Shown piece by piece: positions 25,030 to 34,553 of a stretch of DNA of 64,000 bases (position 1 is its first letter; every line of letters starts with the position of its first letter). The notes under the pieces were generated by a model. It had not been told where the DNA came from. It did not search any database and worked only from the letters and a program-made list of their open reading frames with translations. The DNA lies in contig CBDHFM010000023.1 in NCBI GenBank assembly GCA_965262505.1, positions 1-64,000 of the forward strand, written 5' to 3'. A program made the position numbers and the translations under genes. Source of the DNA: JACPPO01 sp965262505. GTDB taxonomy: Bacteria; Acidobacteriota; Vicinamibacteria; Vicinamibacterales; UBA2999.

Positions 25030-25046
25030 CGGGAATTATGGATCGT
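25019..25046 (-). other. dif-like site 2 (pdif type), inverted to site 1
   Basis: On the plus strand GATCCATAA and TTATGGATC arms flank CGGGAA; on the minus strand the centre is TTCCCG, identical to site 1. It truncates istA, which supports recombination at this place. Confidence 0.5.
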
Positions 25047-25136
25047 GATGGCGGCGGAGTTTTTCGGCGGCGACGCTCGTCCCCGGACGAGGCGCGGGCG
25101 CGTGGGGTTTCTCCCCCTTCCCGGAGGGATAAATCA

Positions 25137-25405
25137 GACCAGAGCGACCCCTCGCGGCGTGGAACATTGACAGGGCCAATGTTCCAGCGGCGTGACCCAA
25201 AAAGGGACTTTGGGGGGGGGTCGCTCTGGTCACGGCGTCTCTCAACGGTGGGTCACGGGCTGTTGAGAGACGGCGCTAAACATGGGGCTGAATGACGGGT
25301 TTCGGTGGAACACTGACGGGTCACGATGTGGAACACGTGACCAAATATGCTGTTCCAGCCGCGTGACCACGATCTTGGGACACGGGACGGGTCACGAGAA
25401 CGGTT
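25137..25405. repeat. Hairpin- and repeat-rich non-coding region
   Basis: A perfect 15-bp inverted repeat pairs 25137-25151 (GACCAGAGCGACCCC) with 25217-25231. A perfect 11-bp pair CGTCTCTCAAC/GTTGAGAGACG lies at 25236 and 25262. Words of the form TGTTCCAGC-GCGTGACC recur directly or inverted about five times (25179, 25301, 25322, 25350). It is a candidate replication or transfer origin or an array of protein-binding sites. Confidence 0.5.
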
Positions 25406-25583
25406 CTGAATAGAATGACTGGATCAACGAATCAGCGAAATCGAGCGGCATCAACCTCATGTCCGCCCAGGCCGGCGGCGGGCGCGGCAGCGTCGGCGCG
25501 AGTAAGAGTTTTCAGGAACACCGCGAGGCGCTCTTTCAGCCGCGCGACTTCACTCTCGCGCCGAGGGCTATGGAGCCGCTGAC

Positions 25584-26740
25584 GTGAGAGACCTCTGCAC
25601 ACAATCGGCGTTGCCGCTGCTCCCGCCCCCCCTGCGTCTCCTCTTGGCCCCGTGGGGCTACCCGCCGGCGCGCGCCCGTCTCACCGACCTGCGCCGCGCC
25701 GCACACCAGGGCGACGTCAGCGCCCAATTCACCCTCGGCTGGATGTACGAACACGGCGATGACGTGCCGCAGGATCACCGTGAGGCGGCCACGTGGTACA
25801 AGCGCGCCGCCGACCAAGACAACGCGCCGGCCCTCAACGTCGTCGGCGTCCTCTACGCCATCGGGAAGGGCGTCCCGAAAGACCCGCGCGAGGCGGTGAT
25901 TTGGTATCACCGCGCCGCCGACATCGGGTACGCCCCCGCGCAATACAACCTGGGCCGCGCCATCTACCACGGCGCCGGCACGCCCCTCGACCGCGAGCTG
26001 GCCGCGACGTGGTGCCGGCGCGCCGCCGACCAAGGCTCGCCCAATTCACCCTCGGATGGATGTCTGACGATGGCGACGGTGTGCCCCAGGACTACCGCGA
26101 CGCCGCAACGTGGTACACGCGCGCGGCCGGGCAAGGCCACGCCAAAGCCCAATTCAGCCTCGCGCTCATGCTCGACGCCGGGCGCGGCGCCGCCAGGGAC
26201 CGCGCCGCCGCCGATCACTGGTATCGCCTCGCCGCCGCGCACGGCCACCAACAGGCGCAACGCATGATCGACACGCTCACCGTCCGGCCGCTGCCAGGGC
26301 CGTTCGATCCGTACGAGCCCTCGACCGACGACGCAGTGCTGATCCAGCGGGCCAGCGAACGCGCCGCCGCCGCCTATTGCGCGGCGCACCAAGCCGCGCG
26401 CCATGCCGATACGACGCTCGACCGCGCCGCGCAGATTCTCGGCCGCATCGTTGCCGCCGCCAACGTGCTCGACCGCCACGAACAGAACCGCTCGGCCGCC
26501 TACAGCCGCCTGTACCAAACCATCACGAACCTCGACCGCACCGCCGAGCGGACGAATCACCGCCTCCAGGCCATTATCAAAGCCCTCAAACAACGTGACA
26601 AGGAGACGATCGCCATCGAGGCCCGCTTACGGCAGACCATGATCGACCGTATCGGCGATCCCCAGGGCGGCCCCGCTGACGACGAACCGGCCACCGGGAC
26701 GCGGCCCGTCGGCGACGTGAAAGGAGCACTCAAATGGTGA
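25584..26740 (+). pseudogene. Sel1-repeat protein with one frameshift
   Basis: Five Sel1-like repeats run from residue 40: AQFTLGWMYEHGDDVPQDHR, NVVGVLYAIGKGVPKDPREA, YNLGRAIYHGAGTPLDRELA. After a one-base loss near 26037-26044 they continue in the next frame as AQFTLGWMSDDGDGVPQDYR and FSLALMLDAGRGAARDRAAA. A long helical C-terminus follows. Sel1 repeats are protein-interaction scaffolds. The frame break is at a point where the repeat register itself demands one extra base, so a sequencing error or a recent mutation is equally possible. The first frame stops at 26267. Confidence 0.7.
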
Positions 26741-27018
26741 GCAACGACATCACGACCGCCGCCACGCGCAACACGAAGGCGAGCAAGGCGCTCGACACCA
26801 TGCGCACGCGCATCACCAAAGCAGACGAGGCGCGCACCGAGGCCGCGCACCAAACGCGCGCCGCCCAGGTCGCCGAGGCCGCGACCGAGGCCGTGACCGC
26901 CAACCGCGACGCGGCCGAGGCGTGGGATGCGCTGGCGACCCATGCCGCCAAAGGCGCGGCCGAGTGCCGCCACGGCGCAGAGCTGGCCGACCGCACCCGC
27001 CGCCGGTGGGCGCGCTAG
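26734..27018 (+). CDS. Alanine-rich coiled-coil protein, 94 aa
   Basis: It overlaps the end of the Sel1 gene (ATGGTGA), so the two are coupled. The sequence is almost all helix-forming with heptads (TRITKADEARTEAAHQTRAA). No known domain. Confidence 0.5.
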   Translation: MVSNDITTAATRNTKASKALDTMRTRITKADEARTEAAHQTRAAQVAEAATEAVTANRDAAEAWDALATHAAKGAAECRHGAELADRTRRRWAR

Positions 27019-27149
27019 CGCACGCGCACGAAGTTGGGCAGGCGCCCCGTGCCGGCGCCCGCCAGTTTTTGCACAAGAGAGGGGGTTACACCGCCCCCTC
27101 CGGCCGGATTTCTCCCCCGATCGCCCGCGTTCGGCCTAACCGCCATCAG

Positions 27150-27221
27150 CCCGCGATCTCCAGGAGCCCGGCCGACGATCGCTTCGCGCAAGCCTTCTAG
27201 CAGCCCTTCCAGGTGCGCCAT
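27150..27221 (-). pseudogene. Scrap of a small coiled-coil protein
   Basis: MAHLEGLLEGLREAIVGRAP matches the C-terminal part of the protein at 48909-49106 (MAHLEGLMEGLREAITLRA). The membrane helix and upstream part are missing. The rest of 27019-27311 holds no gene I can support. Confidence 0.55.
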
Positions 27222-27311
27222 GCGTTCACTAGCCTCCGCTCAGACGGTCTGGTCAAAGCGCAGCGTCCGCGAACCGCGAGCCGATTTAACGCATGCGATG
27301 TTAGACAGCCC

Positions 27312-28190
27312 TCACGAATCGACACCGCTAGTTCTCGAACGCTCCTCGCAGTGTCGGAAGACCGCCAAGACAGCAGCCCTGCTGTCCTCGAGGTGCTTTC
27401 GAGAGAGTTTGATCGCGATTTTATCGCCTTTAGGATTAGGAGTTGCGCCGACGCCGGCCTCGTCTAACTGTTTGAGTAGTGCCTCACGGTTCTCAGAGCC
27501 CGTCCGAACTCGGAGGTGGCAGTGTGGCGTTGACTTCCTCGGATGGAACCAACAGAAGTTGTACCCGCTCGTTCCAAGGGCAACATGGTTCTTGTTCCAC
27601 GTGACGCGAGGCGCTGCAATGTCCTGAACCATCGCCACGACTTGGTCAAGAACGGCCAAGGACTCGGCCCCAGCTTTGCCCTCCCAGTCCCGACGATCGA
27701 CTGGCCCGCCGCCGCCATCGTCATCGTCGTCTTCGATCTCTTGAAATACGTCGAGAACCTTCGTGAAGTGCAGCACGACGGCCGCGTCGATTGTGAAAGC
27801 GTTCAACTGCAGCGCAATGATCGGTACGGCGCGATTCAGGATCCGAATCACATTAAAGAATCTGGCAGTGATCTCTTCAGCAACGATGACAGCACGATGA
27901 TTGTGAGTTGGAAACCTCTGCCGCTCGATGTCCCAGTACTCGATCGTCCGAATGATGTGGCTCGCATCCAAAGTACCAAGCATTACCTCGACCTCGTATC
28001 GAAGCTCACGATCTGGGTCGTACATAAGGAAATCAATTCGACCACCGCTGGGCTGAGTCTTCTCGCGGCGGACAACATTGACATCACCGATACCAAGGAT
28101 GGCCGGGTCCTCATCGATCCGATCCTGCAACCACCGTTCATCCAGGCCAAGATCCCGGAGCCGGGCTGGGGTTGCCTTCTTGATCTCCAT
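27312..28190 (-). CDS. PD-(D/E)XK nuclease-like protein, ~292 aa
   Basis: The segment IDFLMYDPDRELRYEVEVML has the D...E-x-E pattern of a restriction-endonuclease-like fold (residues about 50-70). The following LGTLDASHIIRTIEYWDIER is typical of related predicted nucleases. An Asp-rich linker (EIEDDDDDGGGG) separates a C-terminal domain with KSTPHCHLRV. I place the start at MEIKKATPAR (28190), just after the vapC stop; an earlier ATG at 28211 overlaps vapC. Codirectional with VapBC. Confidence 0.6.
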   Translation of the reverse strand: MEIKKATPARLRDLGLDERWLQDRIDEDPAILGIGDVNVVRREKTQPSGGRIDFLMYDPDRELRYEVEVMLGTLDASHIIRTIEYWDIERQRFPTHNHRAVIVAEEITARFFNVIRILNRAVPIIALQLNAFTIDAAVVLHFTKVLDVFQEIEDDDDDGGGGPVDRRDWEGKAGAESLAVLDQVVAMVQDIAAPRVTWNKNHVALGTSGYNFCWFHPRKSTPHCHLRVRTGSENREALLKQLDEAGVGATPNPKGDKIAIKLSRKHLEDSRAAVLAVFRHCEERSRTSGVDS

Positions 28191-28191
28191 T

Positions 28192-28593
28192 TCAGGAGGG
28201 TTCCAGGTCAAAGAGGGGGATGTTCATGGCACGGGCGAGTGCGGTCATCCTGTGGTCGTAGCTGGCCAGTGCGATCGACTGGCCTTGGTGGCGCAGATAT
28301 TCGCAGGACGCCAGATGTAGGGCATCGAGCGTGCGTACGGGAACAGACTCGGGAAAGGCCTCCAGCGCGCGTTCAAGCACCGGTGGAGACAGCTCCAACA
28401 GCGCGATTCGTCCGATGAGGCGGCGGGCCGCCTCGCCGTGGGAATCGGCAAGCGTGCGCGCGTGCAGCCGGGTCCAGATCTCGTACTCCATCAACCGGCT
28501 GGACACTAGGGTCTCGCTCCAAAGCGCGGCGGGCGGCCGGTGGTCTTCGGCCAGCAGCTGGGCCAGCACAACCGAGGTGTCGAGATAGATCAC
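28192..28593 (-). CDS. vapC: VapC toxin, PIN-domain ribonuclease
   Basis: 133 residues with MIYLDTSVVLAQLLAED (first Asp), EYEIWTRLHAR (Glu), RTLDALHLASCEYL (Asp) and LASYDHRMTALARAMNIP (last Asp). These are the four acidic positions of PIN nucleases. Its start overlaps the antitoxin end by 4 bases. Confidence 0.88.
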   Translation of the reverse strand: MIYLDTSVVLAQLLAEDHRPPAALWSETLVSSRLMEYEIWTRLHARTLADSHGEAARRLIGRIALLELSPPVLERALEAFPESVPVRTLDALHLASCEYLRHQGQSIALASYDHRMTALARAMNIPLFDLEPS

Positions 28594-28880
28594 CGTTCGC
28601 TTCGATCACCCGCTAATTCAGCAAGAAGGTCTCGGAGTGGTGCCACCGGTGCTGGCAGAGGAGGCTCCCCAACGAGCAGCACCGGGGGCGTCAACCAGCC
28701 TTTGCGCACCGCCTCAGCCAGGCGCACGTCGGCAAGAATCGGGCTCCTGGTTTCTCGCGGTGGCCCGATTTCCGCGACGACTCGGTCACGGTCTGTCACC
28801 AGAACGGTTTCGCCCGATGCCGCCAGCCGCACGTACTCGCTGAGACGGTTGTTGAGCATCTTGATTCCAACCGATCTCAT
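28590..28880 (-). CDS. vapB: Antitoxin of the VapBC pair (Phd/YefM-like)
   Basis: The reading MRSVGIKMLNNRLSEYVRLA then ASGETVLVTDRDRVVAEIGP is the Phd/YefM N-terminal DNA-binding fold that is common in antitoxins of PIN toxins. I chose the ATG at 28880 because the operator palindrome ends directly upstream; ATGs at 28889 and 28898 lie in or beside it. The C-terminus wraps the toxin in this family. Confidence 0.8.
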   Translation of the reverse strand: MRSVGIKMLNNRLSEYVRLAASGETVLVTDRDRVVAEIGPPRETRSPILADVRLAEAVRKGWLTPPVLLVGEPPLPAPVAPLRDLLAELAGDRSER

Positions 28881-28883
28881 GTG

Positions 28884-28915
28884 TGACATGGTAGCCACTA
28901 GTGGCTACCATGTCA
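28884..28915. promoter_or_regulatory. VapBC operator, 32-bp perfect palindrome
   Basis: Each arm is TGACATGGTAGCCACT; the centre is CTAG. Its place immediately before the antitoxin start fits autoregulation. The length would accommodate two antitoxin dimers. Confidence 0.75.
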
Positions 28916-29190
28916 ACTTAACCACGTGCCCACGTGACACCGCGGCTACATGCTCTTGGCGAACGCCCGCCACGGGGTATCGGGCTTTTGGTGGGGGTTC
29001 GAAGGGGGAGCGCAGCGGCCCCATCGCCAAGCCCAATGTAGGACATTGGGTAGGCTGACTTACTTATATGACACCGATACACATAGGGTGCCGCTCCGGG
29101 GAAGCTGTATCCGTCACGCCTCGGGGGGCGGGCAGTCCTGGCCGCCCACGTAACCGCTAGCCGAGCCGGAGCGGGCCGGGCGGGTCACCC

Positions 29191-29256
29191 GAAGGGCCGG
29201 AGCGGAGTGGAGGACGGCGAAGCCGTTGACGCGCCTGTACTGCGGAGGCTATCCGC
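29191..29256 (+). repeat. Left flank repeat of the CRISPR-Cas region
   Basis: GGGCCGG-GCGG-TGG, GGCGA-GCCGTTGA-GCGC and GCGGAGGC-ATCCG occur in this order and also at 45640-45696, in the same orientation. The rest of 28916-29260 holds no gene. Confidence 0.55.
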
Positions 29257-29264
29257 ACAGGCCT

Positions 29265-29297
29265 CCCCAGAAGTGTGCAGTTTTCGGTTGCCATTGA
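29265..29297 (-). mobile_element. IS21-family terminal repeat abutting the CRISPR array
   Basis: On the minus strand TGTCAATGGCAACCGAAAAC then TGCACACTT starts with the TGT of IS21 tips and matches the left end at 24583. It ends inside the oldest CRISPR repeat, which has lost its first bases. Confidence 0.6.
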
Positions 29298-29299
29298 CA

Positions 29300-32200
29300 C
29301 CCGCGTGTGCGGGGAAGCCGTACGCCCGAGGCCGTGCGTGGTGACCCCTCGGGGTCTATCCCCGCGTGTGCGGGGAAGCCCCTGTGCGCGACCCGTCCCT
29401 CCCGCCGACCGCGGGTCTATCCCCGCGTGTGCGGGGAAGCCCACGTACCGGCCACCCGCATCTTGATGACCGCGGGTCTATCCCCGCGTGTGCGGGGAAG
29501 CCGTCGTCGGGGCCCTGGTCCTGTGCGCCGCCGCGGGTCTATCCCCGCGTGTGCGGTTGGGGTGAGGTGTTGATGTCATGGGGTCTATCCCCGCGTGTGC
29601 GGGGAAGCCGAGCGGCTGGCCGGGCTGGAAGCCGTGGAGACGGGTCTATCCCCGCGTGTGCGGGGAAGCCAGGACGTGGAGGTCGTCAATGTCGCGCCGC
29701 ATGGGTCTATCCCCGCGTGTGCGGGGAAGCCACGCGATCCGCCTGTAATGCAAGGTGCGTGTTGGGTCTATCCCCGCGTGTGCGGGGAAGCCTTTGGTGG
29801 AGATAATCGCCAAGCGTTGGTATCGGGTCTATCCCCGCGTGTGCGGGGAAGCCTGGTTCTTTTGACTGGCCGGCGCCGACGATCGGGGTCTATCCCCGCG
29901 TGTGCGGGGAAGCCGTAATCGTACCGGCCGCTTCCGTGGCGAGAGGGGGTCTATCCCCGCGTGTGCGGGGAAGCCTTTCTCGAGCCAGACGCCAGGCGTG
30001 CCGAATTGGGTCTATCCCCGCGTGTGCGGGGAAGCCGGCGCAGACCGTCTCTGGATTCGAGCATACGAGGGTCTATCCCCGCGTGTGCGGGGAAGCCATC
30101 CGCAAGGGGTATCTCACTCACTGGCTACGGGGTCTATCCCCGCGTGTGCGGGGAAGCCAAATACCCGGAGTGCCAGCCTTTGATTTCGATGGGTCTATCC
30201 CCGCGTGTGCGGGGAAGCCGAGTGGGCGTACGCCATCCCGGACCTCAACAAGGGTCTATCCCCGCGTGTGCGGGGAAGCCGCTCTCTCTCGGCGTGTTCG
30301 AAGGTTATCCAACGGGTCTATCCCCGCGTGTGCGGGGAAGCCGCACGCACGAATCTTGGCCTTGGCTCCGCAGCGGGTCTATCCCCGCGTGTGCGGGGAA
30401 GCCGCAGCACGCTTCCAGCCAGTACACGATAGAGGGGGTCTATCCCCGCGTGTGCGGGGAAGCCGATCTTGCTGGCCGGATGGCGTCGCGCATCGGGGGT
30501 CTATCCCCGCGTGTGCGGGGAAGCCTCCCACTTTCTGCCAGCCCAAGGCCCCCCGCCTGGGTCTATCCCCGCGTGTGCGGGGAAGCCGCGCTCCCGATGA
30601 CCGTGACTTCGTTCGCAAAGGGTCTATCCCCGCGTGTGCGGGGAAGCCTACTCGTGAATGGTGGCCAGACCGCCTGATTCGGGTCTATCCCCGCGTGTGC
30701 GGGGAAGCCGACATCGCCTTGCGGCCCGGCACGTCAGGACCGGGTCTATCCCCGCGTGTGCGGGGAAGCCTGGTCCAGGGTACGGAATCACGGCTCCACA
30801 GCGGGTCTATCCCCGCGTGTGCGGGGAAGCCCTGTATCACATGATCCAACCGTTGCAGGCGCCGGGTCTATCCCCGCGTGTGCGGGGAAGCCACTGTTCT
30901 TCAGACGGTGGTCCAGGGTACGGAAGGTCTATCCCCGCGTGTGCGGGGAAGCCTTGTCGTGGTGCGGATTGCCCAGCAGTGAGAGGGGTCTATCCCCGCG
31001 TGTGCGGGGAAGCCTGCCCCGTGACCGCTGTTATCGATCCGGTAATGGGTCTATCCCCGCGTGTGCGGGGAAGCCGACATGCTCAGCCAGTACGGGATGA
31101 TTCAGCAGGGTCTATCCCCGCGTGTGCGGGGAAGCCGAGCTTGGCAAGTTTGATTTCGTGCATGTGGAGGGTCTATCCCCGCGTGTGCGGGGAAGCCCCT
31201 TCGCGATGATCGAACTCACCCGATCGGACGGGTCTATCCCCGCGTGTGCGGGGAAGCCACACAACGAGAAGCCCTGGAACGGTGAATTTGGGGTCTATCC
31301 CCGCGTGTGCGGGGAAGCCGGTGCCCCTGGTGCTCTCGATACGCTCAACGAGGGTCTATCCCCGCGTGTGCGGGGAAGCCTTCGGTTTCGGATTCGGGCA
31401 CCCGTGGTAGTAGGGTCTATCCCCGCGTGTGCGGGGAAGCCCGCTTGAGCTTCCGCTGGCGCAACAGCGCGGCGGGTCTATCCCCGCGTGTGCGGGGAAG
31501 CCTGACAGAGACGACGAACCGCGCAGGCTGGAGCGGGTCTATCCCCGCGTGTGCGGGGAAGCCCATCCCGCAGGCGGTGACGTGCTCGCGAGAATGGGTC
31601 TATCCCCGCGTGTGCGGGGAAGCCTAGGGCAGGATGGTGCCTTTGACGGTCATCCCGGGTCTATCCCCGCGTGTGCGGGGAAGCCATCATCGTGAGGCCA
31701 GCCGAGGCGGATGGGATGGGTCTATCCCCGCGTGTGCGGGGAAGCCGAGAGCCTTAAGACGACCGCCGCGCTGCCCGGCGGGTCTATCCCCGCGTGTGCG
31801 GGGAAGCCCATCCCGCAGGCGGTGACGTGCTCTCGAGAATGGGTCTATCCCCGCGTGTGCGGGGAAGCCGCGCGCCTATCCCACCTGGGCCGCCGGGTTC
31901 CGGGTCTATCCCCGCGTGTGCGGGGAAGCCTTCGCGCGCTTCTTGGTGGCCTTCTTGGGAGAGGGTCTATCCCCGCGTGTGCGGGGAAGCCCGAGGTGCG
32001 GCGGTCTTGGTCTGTGCCATCTACGGTCTATCCCCGCGTGTGCGGGGAAGCCTCGCCCCAATCGTCGGGCAGGTAGCTCGCGATGGGTCTATCCCCGCGT
32101 GTGCGGGGAAGCCTGGTAACCCTGGTAGATGCTGAGCCATTCGGCGGGTCTATCCCCGCGTGTGCGGGGAAGCCGTACGTCATCGTCCCAGTACTGCGCA

Positions 32201-34494
32201 CGTGGTGGGTCTATCCCCGCGTGTGCGGGGAAGCCAATCAGGCCAAGAAGAACATCCCCTAGACCACGGGTCTATCCCCGCGTGTGCGGGGAAGCCCTCC
32301 TGGCACACGACGTCGGCGCCGGCAAGACGGGTCTATCCCCGCGTGTGCGGGGAAGCCATGCTGGCGGGGGGCTGGCACAAGTGGCAGAAGGGTCTATCCC
32401 CGCGTGTGCGGGGAAGCCTGTGCGTTATTCGTCGGCTGCCGCGCCTGGGCCGGGTCTATCCCCGCGTGTGCGGGGAAGCCACGAGCAGATCAGTATCCGT
32501 GTGCGCTGATAGGGGTCTATCCCCGCGTGTGCGGGGAAGCCTCTGCCATTTAGAGGCTCTTCGTCATAACGACGGGTCTATCCCCGCGTGTGCGGGGAAG
32601 CCGCGATCTACACGTGCCCATCCAGCACGTACGCGGGTCTATCCCCGCGTGTGCGGGGAAGCCGCCTCCTGAATATCAGACGTGGAGCCCGCCGCGGGTC
32701 TATCCCCGCGTGTGCGGGGAAGCCGTTGAACCGAAAGGGGATACTGGCCGGCACGGGGGTCTATCCCCGCGTGTGCGGGGAAGCCCCCTGCAACAACGTG
32801 ACGTGCGTGCCTTCAGAGGGTCTATCCCCGCGTGTGCGGGGAAGCCGTCGGCCGGTCCGTGCAACTCTCGGGCATCGGGGGTCTATCCCCGCGTGTGCGG
32901 GGAAGCCGAATGGTCGGCGCTGGCGATTGCGGTGACCTGGGGTCTATCCCCGCGTGTGCGGGGAAGCCATGAGGCGACCGGCTGGGCCGGATGGCTGCCC
33001 GGGTCTATCCCCGCGTGTGCGGGGAAGCCGTTCTGATCTTTTAACGCATCTGTAATCAAGCGGGTCTATCCCCGCGTGTGCGGGGAAGCCTCGCGCCGAT
33101 GTGGGAAGGCGTCACGCTGATTGGGTCTATCCCCGCGTGTGCGGGGAAGCCTCGGCAGCATCCACGGCCAGCGAGTTGAGCTTGGGTCTATCCCCGCGTG
33201 TGCGGGGAAGCCGTCTTAGAGAGTGTCGACGTGGAGATTGGGTCGGGTCTATCCCCGCGTGTGCGGGGAAGCCTGCCCCGTCGTAGAAGGTGCACATGGT
33301 CATCCAGGGTCTATCCCCGCGTGTGCGGGGAAGCCGATAACAAGACGGTCTACTTTCTGCGTTTTGCGGGTCTATCCCCGCGTGTGCGGGGAAGCCCATA
33401 GCCGTTTACCCCCGATGAAGAGGCTCTTGGGTCTATCCCCGCGTGTGCGGGGAAGCCTTGCCCACGACCTGGCCGAAGTGTTTACCGTCGGGTCTATCCC
33501 CGCGTGTGCGGGGAAGCCATGACTTCATTTTCGACGAGGACACCAGCAGAGGGTCTATCCCCGCGTGTGCGGGGAAGCCGAAGCGACCAGCGCCGCGAAT
33601 CGCTTGATTCAGGGTCTATCCCCGCGTGTGCGGGGAAGCCCATCCCAGCACTCAATGCGATCGGCTATTACCGGGTCTATCCCCGCGTGTGCGGGGAAGC
33701 CTAATGACCATTGCCCGCAGCCGGCTTCTCCAGGGGTCTATCCCCGCGTGTGCGGGGAAGCCGGTGAAACTGGTTACGCTATGAGCCATCGCTAGGGTCT
33801 ATCCCCGCGTGTGCGGGGAAGCCTTCCGGGGGGCCCGTCTCCAGGACCGCGATGAGGGTCTATCCCCGCGTGTGCGGGGAAGCCACTCCACGACAGTGCT
33901 TGGTCTCCATCTCGATGGGTCTATCCCCGCGTGTGCGGGGAAGCCGGCCCGGTTGCCCGGGCACCCTCACTAGGCGCGGGTCTATCCCCGCGTGTGCGGG
34001 GAAGCCCGGACACGCCATAGCCAAGATCGCCGGCGCGGGGGTCTATCCCCGCGTGTGCGGGGAAGCCTCATGCCTAAATCCTACATCAGGTCATATCCGG
34101 GGTCTATCCCCGCGTGTGCGGGGAAGCCTACCTCGACGAATAGGCCATTCAGCGCGCGGCGGGTCTATCCCCGCGTGTGCGGGGAAGCCCTGGAGGTTGG
34201 ACCTTATTCCAAGGCGGTGGTGGGTCTATCCCCGCGTGTGCGGGGAAGCCTTCACGTCGTGCCCGCTCATCCAGCGTGAGCTGGGTCTATCCCCGCGTGT
34301 GCGGGGAAGCCTTGACTCCGATGGTGGCGCCTGGCGTGGCCGCGGGTCTATCCCCGCGTGTGCGGGGAAGCCGGTGATCTTATAAGCGACGTTCGCCTTC
34401 ACCAGGGTCTATCCCCGCGTGTGCGGGGAAGCCGCTGTCACGAGGCGGCGCTTCTCGTCGGACCTGGGTCTATCCCCGCGTGTGCGGGGAAGCC
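29300..34494 (-). CRISPR. Type I-E CRISPR array, 86 repeats, 85 spacers
   Basis: The repeat on the minus strand starts GGCTTCCCCG and ends GGGGATAGACC, with stem CCCCGC/GCGGGG, a type I-E repeat of 28 nt plus a near-constant C. Unit length is 61 bp; five units are 62 bp, and one unit near 29563-29609 is 15 bp short where a repeat is degenerate. Orientation follows the repeat consensus and the cas2-proximal leader. So the newest spacers are at 34494 and the oldest at 29300. The last repeat is truncated by an IS21 end. Counts come from repeat end positions. Confidence 0.97.
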
Positions 34495-34553
34495 TCTGTC
34501 AAATATTTGACAAAGGTGCGGCTCTCTTTAGTATTCAGTTGTCAATGATCTGA
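34495..34553 (-). promoter_or_regulatory. CRISPR leader
   Basis: The AT-rich 59 bp between cas2 and the first repeat. It contains the perfect 16-bp palindrome TGTCAAATATTTGACA (34497-34512), two bases from the repeat, and TTGACAACTGAATACTAAAG further upstream. Probably carries the array promoter and the integration-host or Cas1-Cas2 anchoring signals. Confidence 0.75.

Noticed and set aside
27543..28418. A 291-residue plus-strand frame
   Set aside because: It is antisense to the nuclease-like gene and vapC and shows no domain.
29300..34494. Dozens of open frames with repeated SIPACAGKP or PRVCGEA motifs
   Set aside because: They are translations of the CRISPR repeats and carry no independent coding signal.
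29191..34494. Reading the array on the plus strand with a leader at the left end
   Set aside because: The minus-strand repeat fits the type I-E consensus better, and the cas2-proximal AT-rich leader is at the right end.
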